64,000 nt of DNA from Lactimicrobium massiliense (GCF_900343155.1 NZ_OUNG01000001.1:558001-622000); one strand, 5' to 3'. Shown: positions 8,710 through 17,409, numbered from the stretch's first letter. Translations and numbers: made by a program. Notes: generated from the sequence alone by a model not told the origin.

Positions 8710-9483
8710 ATGATTCAGGCAATCTTCTTTGATATTGACGGCACCCTTGTCAGCTTCAAGACACATACCATTCCTTCCTCAGCAATCCATGCATTACAGC
8801 AGCTGCAGAAAAAAGGCATTCTGCTGTTCATTGCGACCGGCCGTGGAAAAGATGGGCTGGGCTGTCTGGGAGACTTCCCATTTGATGGCTATATCACCCT
8901 CAATGGCCAGTACTGCTTTGAAAAGGATGGCAGAGTCGTCTATGAAAACACAATTCATGCAGAAGATCTGCAGACCCTTGTCAACTATGAAGCAAAGCAT
9001 CATTTTCCCTGCGGCTATGTCCTGCCCGAAGGAAAAATCTACAATTACCGGGATGAAAGATGTGATGAAGTCAATGCCATTACCCACAATGACAATCAGC
9101 CAGCTGGTGATGTTTCCAACATTGCCGCAAAAAAAGTCTATCAGGTCATGACATTCCTGAACGAAGATGAAGAAAAAGAATTGATGACATATCTTCCAGA
9201 CTGCACCAGTGCCCGCTGGTATCCCACCTTCTGTGATATTTCACCAAAAGGAGGCACCAAGGTCAAAGGCATGGATGTCTTTGCCAAAGTATTCCACTTT
9301 GACATGGAGCACACCATGGCCTTTGGCGATGGCGGCAATGATATCCCCATGTTAAGACATGCCGGCATCTCCATTGCTATGGCCAACGCCGCCGACAGCA
9401 CAAAAGCTGTCAGCACCTACATCACAGATGATCCGGATCATGACGGCATCCTGCATGCCTGCCAGCATTTCCATCTCATATAA
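8710..9483 (+). CDS. HAD superfamily Cof-type (IIB) phosphatase
   Basis: A 257-residue soluble phosphatase. The nucleophile motif FFDIDGT puts the catalytic Asps at residues 8 and 10. The lid begins with DGYITLNGQYC, and the C-terminal FGDGGNDIPML supplies the Mg2+ ligands near residue 205. This is the Cof/YidA type, which removes phosphate from sugar phosphates, FMN or PLP; the substrate cannot be told from sequence. ACGGAGAC lies shortly before the ATG. Confidence 0.9.
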   Translation: MIQAIFFDIDGTLVSFKTHTIPSSAIHALQQLQKKGILLFIATGRGKDGLGCLGDFPFDGYITLNGQYCFEKDGRVVYENTIHAEDLQTLVNYEAKHHFPCGYVLPEGKIYNYRDERCDEVNAITHNDNQPAGDVSNIAAKKVYQVMTFLNEDEEKELMTYLPDCTSARWYPTFCDISPKGGTKVKGMDVFAKVFHFDMEHTMAFGDGGNDIPMLRHAGISIAMANAADSTKAVSTYITDDPDHDGILHACQHFHLI

Positions 9484-9514
9484 CCAGAATCAATACATTC
9501 CATCTCATAACAAA

Positions 9515-9546
9515 GGATAGCTGCAATCCAACAGCTATCCCTTTTT
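9515..9546. terminator. Terminator between convergent HAD and lipoprotein genes
   Basis: A perfect 9-bp stem, GGATAGCTG/CAGCTATCC, with an 8-nt loop is followed by CTTTTT on the plus strand. On the minus strand it is followed by TTTG, so it may also serve the convergent gene. Confidence 0.8.
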
Positions 9547-9553
9547 CGCTTCA

Positions 9554-10027
9554 TTACTCTTCTAACAGAATATCCGCACTGTACTTTTCAGAATAAGTTT
9601 CATTCCCGGCAGTAACAATATATGTCCAGGTAACAAGGGCTTCCTGATGATTTTGGAAGTATTCAGTATTGGTAATCTCGCCCATTTCAGCAGAGTCCCA
9701 ACCAGATTCAACCATTAATGACTCTGGCTGAATATCATAAATATACCGTTTAGTATAGTTGCTTGGATCATAATTCATCTTAAGCGAAAACACTGCTTTT
9801 ATGCTGTATCCCTCATATATTGCCTGCCATGCTGGAACGATCACAGTATAAGTCTGATTCTTCTTGTCATATGTACCATCACCATGCCATAACGGTGCAT
9901 CCGCACTTGCTGTTGGAGAAGCAGATGGTAAGCTGGATGATGCAGCTGCACTTTCTGATCCACATCCTGCCATCGATACCGCAAGCATGATTGCTATGGA
10001 TCCTTTTAAGATTTTTACATTCAACAT
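9554..10027 (-). CDS. Putative lipoprotein of unknown function
   Basis: A 157-residue secreted lipoprotein: the signal peptide KILKGSIAIMLAVSMAGC has a lipobox SMAGC, followed by a Ser/Ala/Pro-rich linker and a beta-rich domain I do not recognise. I placed the start at 10027 because the signal peptide begins there, but no Shine-Dalgarno sequence precedes it. An in-frame ATG at 10057 and a TTG at 10174 are alternatives, and the frame upstream holds a separate short ORF with a good ribosome site (10231). The 5' end is therefore uncertain. Confidence 0.6.
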   Translation of the reverse strand: MLNVKILKGSIAIMLAVSMAGCGSESAAASSSLPSASPTASADAPLWHGDGTYDKKNQTYTVIVPAWQAIYEGYSIKAVFSLKMNYDPSNYTKRYIYDIQPESLMVESGWDSAEMGEITNTEYFQNHQEALVTWTYIVTAGNETYSEKYSADILLEE

Positions 10028-10186
10028 AGTAGTCTTTGTATTATGTGTTTGAATCATCTGACTGCCATCATCCACCAAGCTTTGACTGGAATCATGGCAC
10101 AGAATGCCTTCTGCATTTTCGCTGCAGAACGCATCGAATGATAAAGCGCGGAATCTCATAAAGCATGATTCCAATCCATAAAAACC

Positions 10187-10231
10187 TTAACAAATGCCGT
10201 TCTTATAACGGGCGGGATCGTAAGTTAACAT
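10187..10231 (-). other. 14-codon ORF with strong ribosome site, in frame with the lipoprotein gene
   Basis: GGGAGG lies about 8 nt before an ATG at 10231 that opens MLTYDPARYKNGIC and ends with TAA at 10187-10189. It is in the same frame as the lipoprotein gene, so it is either a leader peptide or the true start of a longer gene broken by an early stop. Confidence 0.35.
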
Positions 10232-10340
10232 ACAGATTTCCTCCCATCTTTCTTCAAGAACACAATAGACTGATCATCAAGAAAATTCAAGTATGCAAAC
10301 GGTGTTTTTTTCGATCATGATGGATTGTTTTTTTGTTGAT

Positions 10341-11528
10341 CGCTATTTTCAAATAAATAGTTGATGTACCCGAACAAGTACATCAAGTTAATATCTATAA
10401 CTTATCATGACTTCAGTTGAGGTGATGATATGCTCGTTAATCAGAATTTCCTGAATTCTTTATCTCCTGTCGAAATTGAATTCATTCGTGTTGGTTTAGA
10501 AAAGCTATTCAGAGAGAAAGTAAACTGTACGACAACAAATTACGAGAATCTCTCTTTGCATGTTGAGAAATGTCCTCATTGTGGTTCAACTCACTTTGTT
10601 AAGAATGGCTTTAACCCACATAATCGTCAGAAATACAGATGTAAAAAATGCAAATCTGTTTTTATGGCAACAACAGGTACGATGTTTACTCATTCCAGAA
10701 CAAGCTTTGATATCTGGACTACTTTTATCTCTGGCGAGCTTAACGGAATGACTCTGACTCAGCAGAGTGTAGCTACAGGCTTATCAGTTACTACCTGCTT
10801 CAACATGCGTCACAAGTTATATCAGGCTGCAGCAAAGATTCAGAATAATGTGGTCTTAAGTGGAAATGTTGAATTGGATCCTACTTATACCAAAATCAAC
10901 CTGAAAGGGACCAGGAAGGATAAAATGCCAAGATTCAGCAAACAGCGTGGAAAGCATCGCCGTCATTCAACCAAGCGTGCTTTACCTGGCACCAGCCATC
11001 ACAAGATCTGCCTGGTAACAGCTATTGATGAGCATGACAATATTCTCTTTAAAATTGGAGGATTAGGCAGAGAGAGTGCAGAAATTCTGAATCAATACAG
11101 CTCTCACTTCGCAGCGCATTCAACAATTATCAGTGATGACAGCCATAGCATTCAAACTTTCGTGGGCGATAATCACTTCAACAGTGACATTATTCCATCT
11201 AACGGTTATTTAACACCAAAGGGCAATACAGTATCTGAAGTAAACGAGCTTCACTCTGAGCTAAAAAACATGATCAGGCAGAAACATGGTATCAGCACAA
11301 GACATCTCCAGGGTTATTTGAATTGGATCGTCATGAAGAAATATTTAAAGTACAGGCTGGACATGCGCAAATGGAAATCAGAAGCATACATGGAAACAAT
11401 GTTTGAACAGATTCCATTTACCTGTGCGGAGATCCCAAAGCTTAAAATGCCAATTAACCTCTATGAGGCATATAGCTCATGATATTTTGGTGTTTACAGC
11501 CTCATCAACTAAATCTTTGAAAATAGCG
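10341..11528 (+). mobile_element. IS1595-type insertion sequence with 8-bp target duplication
   Basis: A 1188-bp element with 26-bp terminal inverted repeats, 10341-10366 and 11503-11528, that match at 23 of 26 positions. It is flanked by perfect 8-bp direct repeats TTGTTGAT at 10333-10340 and 11529-11536, the duplication length expected for the IS1595 family. The intact ends and transposase suggest a recent, probably active insertion. The 220 bp to its right hold only a terminator for the CHAP gene. Confidence 0.93.
10430..11482 (+). CDS. IS1595-family (ISXO2-like) transposase
   Basis: A 350-residue transposase. An N-terminal zinc ribbon (CPHCG near residue 50 and CKKCKS about 20 residues later) precedes the ISXO2-type DDE domain. 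Catalytic Asp candidates lie in VELDPTYTKI and IISDDSHSIQTF, and the last acidic part is SEVNELHSELKNMI. GAGGTGATGAT precedes the ATG. The gene fills the IS and appears intact. Confidence 0.93.
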   Translation: MLVNQNFLNSLSPVEIEFIRVGLEKLFREKVNCTTTNYENLSLHVEKCPHCGSTHFVKNGFNPHNRQKYRCKKCKSVFMATTGTMFTHSRTSFDIWTTFISGELNGMTLTQQSVATGLSVTTCFNMRHKLYQAAAKIQNNVVLSGNVELDPTYTKINLKGTRKDKMPRFSKQRGKHRRHSTKRALPGTSHHKICLVTAIDEHDNILFKIGGLGRESAEILNQYSSHFAAHSTIISDDSHSIQTFVGDNHFNSDIIPSNGYLTPKGNTVSEVNELHSELKNMIRQKHGISTRHLQGYLNWIVMKKYLKYRLDMRKWKSEAYMETMFEQIPFTCAEIPKLKMPINLYEAYSS

Positions 11529-11708
11529 TTGTTGATCAGAGCGTGCCATTGGACCTGTGTTGATCAGCCGGAGGATGTCCGCCGCTTTCAGTTTTCTGCA
11601 CGTTATGCATGTTTCATTTTCAACAATTACTATTTATCTTTTGTTTATACAGCTCCACAGAAAAGATATTAGAAAGATCGCTTTACATTGCTCAATCAAA
11701 TACATAAC

Positions 11709-11733
11709 AAAAACGTATAGCATCTGCCATACG
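11709..11733 (-). terminator. Terminator of the CHAP gene
   Basis: On the minus strand an 8-bp stem CGTATGGC/GCTATACG (one G-U pair) with a 4-nt loop is followed by TTTTTG, 22 bp after the stop codon. Confidence 0.75.
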
Positions 11734-11754
11734 CTTCGTTTATCTCTATTGTGA

Positions 11755-12981
11755 TTATGCAGCCTGTGATGTTTCCGGCACAGCATAGACAACACCGGAC
11801 GGATACATGCTGGACCACTGTGACCAGGTGTAGTATTTGTTTTCATTGACCTGACCTGTAGATCCCCATGCCTCAGATACCCACAGACCATTGTCATCAA
11901 CCTTTTCAACAAAAGCTGTGTGTCCGCTTGGATCACTGCCGACACCGGAGAAGATTGCGCCGGGTGCAGGTGAATTGGAAATGTAGAAATGTACACTCCA
12001 GGAGGATGATGCAGCTACGATGCCCCATGCCTGATCACGGCCGTTGCCATTGATCTTACCGGTCATAAAGCCATAATGCTGGGCGAAGCGGTAATGCATA
12101 TAGCCAACGCACTGCAGCTTGCCTTCCCATGTAAAGCCAACCCATTGTTTCAGCAGGGATACGTAGGAATCGCCATTGTAATACGTACCGGTTACCGGCG
12201 TATCAGATACAGAACCGGAAGAAGCTCCACCGCTGTGATCATACGCAGACAACTGGCTCTGCAAAGCAGCGGCCTGGGAGACATTCATGCCATTAGAGCT
12301 GGCAAGCTCTTCCGCCTGTGCCTCTGCCTGAGCAGCTTCCTCTTCACTTCTGGTAACCTCAGCCGGCTTGCGGACATTCACAAGATAAGAAATCTTGGTT
12401 GTATCGCCGCTGTCATCCACAAAGGTAAGCCAGCATGTATATGTTCCTTCCGTATTCATATCGACATTATCTGTCTCTTTGATGACCGGCAGCTTGCCTA
12501 CCGTCGAGGAAACATAACCAATGTTGTCGCCATACTTGAATTCTGAGCCAAGATCCACTGTTACTTCGCTCTGTTTCAGAATGACCTGCGGACCCTCTGA
12601 AGCAATCAGCTTAACAGCCGCATTTTCTGAGAAGGAATAGACAACACTGTCTGCGCTGTCATCCTTACGTACAATCTGGATACTGACCGTAATATTCTGA
12701 ATGCCGCTCTTAGTTCGGTTAAATGCCGAAGTATGAATTGTCGATTTGTCAAAATCAACCTCATTCAGGTTGATCGCTGCATCATAATCCGCTCGTTCCC
12801 TGATCGCCTGTTCTTTCAGCGTAGCAAGCGGATTCTGGTTATTCATATCAATCTCAAAGACTCTGACTTTGCTTGTTTCATCTGGTTTATGCTCATCCGC
12901 AAATACCGGTGATATCGGTGCTGCAATCACTGCAGCCAGTAAAAGCGATGTCAGAAATCTTGCTTTTCTTTTTCCGTACAT
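11755..12981 (-). CDS. Secreted CHAP-domain cell-wall hydrolase
   Basis: A 408-residue exported protein. The signal peptide (KARFLTSLLLAAVIAAP) ends near residue 28 at VFA. A beta-rich segment with a DUF5011/Ig-like module spans about 130-210, followed by a Glu/Ala/Gln-rich linker. The C-terminal 120 residues form a CHAP amidase/endopeptidase: the likely nucleophile is in LQCVGYMHYRF near 290 and the His in SGHTAFVEKV near 350. It probably cuts peptidoglycan peptides. The build resembles the lysozyme-like protein at 3477-5132: Ig-like module, low-complexity linker, C-terminal hydrolase. There is no Shine-Dalgarno sequence, and the promoter sits 6 nt from the ATG, so the mRNA may be leaderless. 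Confidence 0.88.
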   Translation of the reverse strand: MYGKRKARFLTSLLLAAVIAAPISPVFADEHKPDETSKVRVFEIDMNNQNPLATLKEQAIRERADYDAAINLNEVDFDKSTIHTSAFNRTKSGIQNITVSIQIVRKDDSADSVVYSFSENAAVKLIASEGPQVILKQSEVTVDLGSEFKYGDNIGYVSSTVGKLPVIKETDNVDMNTEGTYTCWLTFVDDSGDTTKISYLVNVRKPAEVTRSEEEAAQAEAQAEELASSNGMNVSQAAALQSQLSAYDHSGGASSGSVSDTPVTGTYYNGDSYVSLLKQWVGFTWEGKLQCVGYMHYRFAQHYGFMTGKINGNGRDQAWGIVAASSSWSVHFYISNSPAPGAIFSGVGSDPSGHTAFVEKVDDNGLWVSEAWGSTGQVNENKYYTWSQWSSMYPSGVVYAVPETSQAA

Positions 12982-12987
12982 GTTTTT

Positions 12988-13016
12988 AATTTAGCCTGAA
13001 ACAAGTGTTAAATCAA
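12988..13016 (-). promoter_or_regulatory. Promoter of the CHAP gene
   Basis: Read on the minus strand: -35 TTGATT (13016-13011), a 17-bp spacer, -10 TAAATT (12993-12988), then only six bases (AAAAAC) before the ATG at 12981. The start point would coincide with the start codon. Confidence 0.65.
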
Positions 13017-13129
13017 GGCTAGCTGTCCTCACAGCGCCGTTTTCGTGCAGATTTCACACGTTCTTCACAAATTTATAAAAATAATTTGTCTATATCAGAG
13101 CATTATTTGTCACATGCAAAGAGAGTCAG

Positions 13130-13161
13130 AAAAAAGGCTTTCCGGAAGTTTCCAGAAAGCC
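13130..13161 (-). terminator. Terminator of tmRNA
   Basis: On the minus strand a stem of about 12 bp, GGCTTTCTGGAA pairing with TTCCGGAAAGCC (one G-U pair) around a 2-nt loop, is followed by six T. It lies about 10 nt behind the mature 3' end of tmRNA. Confidence 0.85.
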
Positions 13162-13170
13162 AGTGGGCTA

Positions 13171-13521
13171 TGGAGCTGGCGGGAGTCGAACCCGTGTCCA
13201 GGAATCGTCCCACATTCAGACCTCTACAGTTTAGTCCGCTGTTAGTAAGACAGCAGGTATGTCAGCGGTCTTACCGCCTGCTGAATGTGCCTGTAAGATT
13301 GTCGGGATCGGCCTCCAGGCTAAGCCTCACCGTATCTGTTCATTTACGCTCTGTCCGTCAAACAGCAAAGAACGGTCAGAGGATGCTGCATCGCGTAAAG
13401 CGAACTCAGGCAGCAAATGCGTAACTATTGTTGTTAGCGTTTATTTTTGTTTTGGTGATAAGGTCACCGCTCCACTGCAGTCCGAATCAAACTAAAAACC
13501 TGTCGAAACCATGACAGCCCC
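13171..13521 (-). ncRNA. ssrA: tmRNA (transfer-messenger RNA)
   Basis: A 351-nt tmRNA. The 5' end GGGGCTGTCATGGTTTCGAC carries the acceptor strand GGGGCUG, which pairs with CAGCUCC at the 3' end. The T arm GGGTTCGACTCCC is present; the CCA tail is not encoded. The tag reading frame ends NANNNSYAFAA with a TGA stop at 13406-13408; the exact resume codon is not certain. It rescues stalled ribosomes with SmpB, encoded 1.2 kb upstream on the same strand. A 5' leader of about 15 nt would need RNase P processing. Confidence 0.95.
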
Positions 13522-13543
13522 TGGATTGCCTTGCGGCAGAAAG

Positions 13544-13572
13544 AATATAGCACGCCGAAACTTTACATTCAA
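13544..13572 (-). promoter_or_regulatory. Promoter of ssrA
   Basis: On the minus strand: -35 TTGAAT (13572-13567), a 17-bp spacer ending in TGC, and -10 TATATT (13549-13544), giving an extended, strong promoter. The stop codon of the HD-hydrolase gene lies inside the -35 hexamer, so ssrA is transcribed separately although it abuts the operon. Confidence 0.8.
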
Positions 13573-14342
13573 GCCCTGCTGTGTACGTCCAGCCAGCGGT
13601 TGGCATACTGCTCTACAGCAGCCATCTTTTCCTTTGTATCCGGCAGCTTGAAATCAAAGCGGTGAATCATGCGGCTGATATAACCCTTTTCCTTCAGCAT
13701 TGCCAGGCCTCTTGGAAAGTTATAATCAAAGATCAATGCTGTTGCCGCAATCCATGTGTCTGCCGGCGTACGGCCAGGCTTTGCCAGAATGCTGTGCTCC
13801 TGGAAGAATTCTTCATACAGTTCCGGTGTTACCGTTGAATTTTCCATCTGCTCTCTGGTAAAGGTCTGCACATCCAGCAGAGGATCTTCTGTTCTGACCC
13901 GGAAGATATCTGTCTTATCCGCATCACGGATGATCTGACAATGCAGCAATGTTCTTTCATCCAGTCCATCCGGCAGTCTGTATTTATTGTGCAGTTGCAC
14001 CGCTGTAATGATCAGATCATACAGACTCTGATCATCTATGAAGCGTTCCAGCAGTCCTTCTTTGAGCAATTGGGCGCCAAAATCACCATGGTCAATGGTC
14101 AGAAAATCACGGAAGTCACCATATCGCCTGATCTGCTCAAAGCGGCCGATATCATGCAATAAGCCAATGAGTTCAGCCAGCTGGATATCCTCCCTGGATA
14201 CGTGCAGACTTTCGGCAATGTTCCGGGAAATGGCCGCCACATGCTCCGTATGCACAATCTTCAGACGCACCTTGCCATCCTGCGGATTATAGTTTTTCAC
14301 ATAAGACGCAAAGGCCGCATATGCTCTGGGAAGATCAATCAT
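13569..14342 (-). CDS. HD-domain phosphohydrolase
   Basis: A 257-residue soluble protein with a metal-dependent HD domain: KIVHTEHVAAIS, then LIGLLHDIGRFEQ (the HD pair near residue 63) and a later His/Asp (RDADKTDIF). Related proteins hydrolyse nucleotides or phosphate esters; the substrate is unknown. Its start overlaps the tagD stop by 4 bp, so it is the last gene of the secG-rnr-smpB-tagD operon. Confidence 0.85.
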   Translation of the reverse strand: MIDLPRAYAAFASYVKNYNPQDGKVRLKIVHTEHVAAISRNIAESLHVSREDIQLAELIGLLHDIGRFEQIRRYGDFRDFLTIDHGDFGAQLLKEGLLERFIDDQSLYDLIITAVQLHNKYRLPDGLDERTLLHCQIIRDADKTDIFRVRTEDPLLDVQTFTREQMENSTVTPELYEEFFQEHSILAKPGRTPADTWIAATALIFDYNFPRGLAMLKEKGYISRMIHRFDFKLPDTKEKMAAVEQYANRWLDVHSRA

Positions 14343-14743
14343 TTCTCGCTTCCTTTGTTCAGATCATGCTTGATCTGGGTTGTGGAAATCTCCGGTGTGC
14401 GCGGGAAATAGACAACCTCAACGCCCTCTTTTTCCAGATAGTCGAACTTGCCTTTCCAGTCATCACCCATGCAGAACACATCAATGTGATATTCATGCAT
14501 GTCATTGATCTTCTGATCCCAGCTTTCCTCCGGAATCACCAGATCCACGTAGCGGATGGCCTCTACCAGTGCCTTTCTTTTCTCATAGGAAAAATAGCAC
14601 TTCTTGTGTTTCTGGTTCCAGTTGAACTCATCCGTCGATACACCGACAATCAGATAGTCACCAAGTGACTTTGCCCTTTTTAACAGATTGATGTGCCCAT
14701 AATGAAGCAGATCAAATGTTCCATATGTAATGACACGTCTCAT
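14339..14743 (-). CDS. tagD: Glycerol-3-phosphate cytidylyltransferase
   Basis: A 134-residue cytidylyltransferase that makes CDP-glycerol from CTP and glycerol-3-phosphate, normally for teichoic acid. The nucleotide-binding motif GTFDLLHYGHINLL is at residues 8-21. The C-terminal motif reads RTPEISTT where RTxGISTT is usual, a Gly-to-Glu change. No other teichoic-acid gene is in the window. It overlaps the HD gene and starts 4 bp after smpB. Confidence 0.9.
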   Translation of the reverse strand: MRRVITYGTFDLLHYGHINLLKRAKSLGDYLIVGVSTDEFNWNQKHKKCYFSYEKRKALVEAIRYVDLVIPEESWDQKINDMHEYHIDVFCMGDDWKGKFDYLEKEGVEVVYFPRTPEISTTQIKHDLNKGSEK

Positions 14744-14747
14744 ACCA

Positions 14748-15209
14748 TTATCCTTTACGCTTTAATGCTTTTGCCATTTCCCGGCTGGCATCCCGGATCT
14801 TCTCTGTCTGCCTCTTGTCATACAGATCCTTACCCTTGGCAAGTGCGATCTCCAGCTTTGCTCTGCCGTTTTTCAGATACATCCGCACCGGCACAAGCGT
14901 GTAGCCTTTGGTGCGCACCTTACTGTCAAGCTTAGCAATTTCATCCTTATGCAGCAGCAGCTTCCGGTCCCGTTCCTCATCCACATTGGCAAAGGAGCCA
15001 TACTTATAGGCACTGATATGCATGCCTTTGATCCAGGCTTCCCCACGGAAGATCGAAACATAGGCATCCTTGAACTGCACATGGCCTTCCCGGATTGATT
15101 TGATCTCTGTACCGGTCAGTACCAGGCCGCACTCATAGAAATCTTCCAGGAAGTAGTCATGCTTTGCTTTCCGGTTATAGGCAATTTCTTTTGTTTTACC
15201 TTCTGCCAC
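14748..15209 (-). CDS. smpB: SsrA-binding protein SmpB
   Basis: A 153-residue tmRNA partner that carries tmRNA to the ribosome. Typical blocks are EIAYNRKAKHDYF, LTGTEIKSIREG and the basic C-terminal tail RDASREMAKALKRKG. I chose the GTG at 15209 because AGGAG lies 8-9 nt upstream and the length then matches the family; longer frames begin inside rnr without a better site. It overlaps the rnr stop by 14 bp, so it is probably translationally coupled to RNase R, which acts in the same quality-control pathway. Confidence 0.95.
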   Translation of the reverse strand: MAEGKTKEIAYNRKAKHDYFLEDFYECGLVLTGTEIKSIREGHVQFKDAYVSIFRGEAWIKGMHISAYKYGSFANVDEERDRKLLLHKDEIAKLDSKVRTKGYTLVPVRMYLKNGRAKLEIALAKGKDLYDKRQTEKIRDASREMAKALKRKG

Positions 15210-17376
15210 GATTATCTCTCCTGCGCTTCCTGTAGCCATTTCTGCCGCCATTATTGCGGTCATTGCGCTGCGGTGCTGCCTTCATGCCATCAATGCCAAA
15301 GTCAATCTGACGGGTATCATGGGATGCTGCAAGGCAGACAACCTTGACCGTCTGGCCCAGCTGATATACATGCTTGAAATGAGAACCCTTGAGTTCCATG
15401 CGGTCCTCATCATATGTGTAGTAATCATCATTGAGATGAGAGATATGCACAAGACCTTCCACGGTATTGGGCAGCTCTACATAGAAGCCAAACGATGTCA
15501 CACCGGTAATCAGGCCTTCGCCCTTTTCACCAATATGTTTCTCCATGAACTGTGCCTTCTTCATATCATCGCATTCATACTCAGCATCCTGACTTGCACG
15601 TTCACGGATTGATGACTGATCGGCAAACTCCTGCATGGAGCCTGTATCCTTTGCAATCTGATCCGGATCCTTGCACTGATTGAACACATACTTTGTCAGC
15701 ATTCTGTGCACAATCAGGTCCGGATAACGGCGGATCGGTGATGTGAAATGCAGATAGTCCTCTTCCGCAAGACCAAAGTGTCCAACAGGTCTTGCATCAT
15801 AGCGTGCCTTCTGCATGCACCGCAGCAGCATCATGCTCAATACAGGGAACTCTGGTGAATCCTTGACACTCTCCAGATACTGCTGCACTTCCTTCGGCCT
15901 AGCTACACTGTGTTCAGGGCGGAACTTATGACCCAGCAGGAACGATGTATCCACAAAGCTCTTGAGCTTCTTGGCTTCCGGTGCTTCATGAATACGATAG
16001 ACACACGGCACATCTGCCAGCTTCATCTGGTTGGCCACACAGACATTGGCCGCAATCATACAGTCCTCAACCATGCATTCCGCATGGCCTCTCTGGCGGA
16101 GCGTGATACTGATCGGCACGCCGTTTTCATCACACTTGATCTCAGCTTCATCTGTATCAAAGTCAATTGCACCTTTGTCATGGCGATGGGCACGAATCGC
16201 ATCGGCACAGTCACGCAGATCTGTAAACAATGTGCCAAGGTGTGCATAGCGTGCACACAGTTCCTGATCGCCATCCAGGATCAGATTGACATTGTGGTAT
16301 GTCATACGTTCCGTAGAACGCATCACGGCCGGATAAGTCTTGTAGCTGATGATATGGCCGTCATGGGCAATCTTCATCTCACATGTATTGACAAGACGGA
16401 CAACATGCGGATTCAAAGAGCAGATGCCATTTGACAGCTGATGCGGCAGCATCGGCACCACCCGATCTGTCACATACGTAGAACAGCCGCGCTTCAGTGC
16501 TTCTTTGTCCAGCGCAGAATTCTCTTTGACATAGTGCTGTACATCCGCAATGGATACCTTCAAGAGCCAGCCATCTCCATCTTTGACAACACTGACAGCG
16601 TCATCAAAGTCCTTGGAATCATCACCATCGATTGTGACCGTAATATCATTGCGCAGATCCACTCTGCCTGCCATCTCTTCTTCGGATACTTCCTGAGGAA
16701 TCTGATTAACCTCTGCCATGACTTCATCCGGGAAAGCCGGCTCAATGTCGTGATCGAGAAGAACAGAAAGGATATCCACACCCGGATCATCCTTATGACC
16801 GATGGCCCTGTCAATCCGCACCCGCAGATAGCGGTTGCCATATTCCACAATGGTTCCCTGAACCTTCAGGCCTTCAATGATGTTGAACTTGTCGGCACCT
16901 TCTACCTTGAGCACCTTGTTCTGCAGTTTGCGGTCATCCAGCACAAGTTTTGGCTTATAGGCACCCTCATACGTACCAATCACCTTGACATGGGCACGCT
17001 GCAGAACCTTGATGACATGGCCATATGCCTGACCAGGCCCTGCCTGATAGGCAACCACATCGCCATTGAGCGCATCAAGCTGATCACGGGCGTCAAAGCG
17101 CACCGTTGTGCCATCTTCTTTGTCGACAAAGCCAAGTCCCTTGGTATTGACACAAAGTGTGCCGGTATACAGATTGACAACCGATGCCAGATCCCATGTG
17201 CCATTGATGTTATGGACAATCTGACACTGGTCTTCCATCTGGTTCAATGCTGTGCTGACAGAGGCGAAATTGCCCCCTTTGCCAAGGTGAAGCCCAGCCA
17301 CAATCGCCCCGGTATCAAGACTGCTCTTTTTGCTATTTGCTAACAGGTCCAGTATCTTTTGTTGTAAATCTTCCAT
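15196..17376 (-). CDS. rnr: Ribonuclease R
   Basis: A 726-residue 3'-5' exoribonuclease that degrades structured RNA, including mRNA released by trans-translation. An N-terminal helix-turn-helix-like part and cold-shock domains precede the RNB domain, whose metal-binding motif DGDDSKDFDDA lies near residue 250. A C-terminal S1 domain (EKGEGLITGVTSFGFYVEL) ends in an Arg-rich tail. The ATG at 17376 has TTGAGGAAAG just upstream; the longer frame would need a TTG. It lies between secG and smpB, a common Firmicute order. Confidence 0.96.
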   Translation of the reverse strand: MEDLQQKILDLLANSKKSSLDTGAIVAGLHLGKGGNFASVSTALNQMEDQCQIVHNINGTWDLASVVNLYTGTLCVNTKGLGFVDKEDGTTVRFDARDQLDALNGDVVAYQAGPGQAYGHVIKVLQRAHVKVIGTYEGAYKPKLVLDDRKLQNKVLKVEGADKFNIIEGLKVQGTIVEYGNRYLRVRIDRAIGHKDDPGVDILSVLLDHDIEPAFPDEVMAEVNQIPQEVSEEEMAGRVDLRNDITVTIDGDDSKDFDDAVSVVKDGDGWLLKVSIADVQHYVKENSALDKEALKRGCSTYVTDRVVPMLPHQLSNGICSLNPHVVRLVNTCEMKIAHDGHIISYKTYPAVMRSTERMTYHNVNLILDGDQELCARYAHLGTLFTDLRDCADAIRAHRHDKGAIDFDTDEAEIKCDENGVPISITLRQRGHAECMVEDCMIAANVCVANQMKLADVPCVYRIHEAPEAKKLKSFVDTSFLLGHKFRPEHSVARPKEVQQYLESVKDSPEFPVLSMMLLRCMQKARYDARPVGHFGLAEEDYLHFTSPIRRYPDLIVHRMLTKYVFNQCKDPDQIAKDTGSMQEFADQSSIRERASQDAEYECDDMKKAQFMEKHIGEKGEGLITGVTSFGFYVELPNTVEGLVHISHLNDDYYTYDEDRMELKGSHFKHVYQLGQTVKVVCLAASHDTRQIDFGIDGMKAAPQRNDRNNGGRNGYRKRRRDNRGRR

Positions 17377-17409
17377 TTCTTTCCTCAATTTTTCCTCAGA
17401 TATTAAGAA

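Noticed and set aside
13045-13495. Plus-strand frames of 66-112 codons at the ssrA locus
   Set aside because: They are antisense to tmRNA; the tRNA-like ends and the tag frame explain the sequence.
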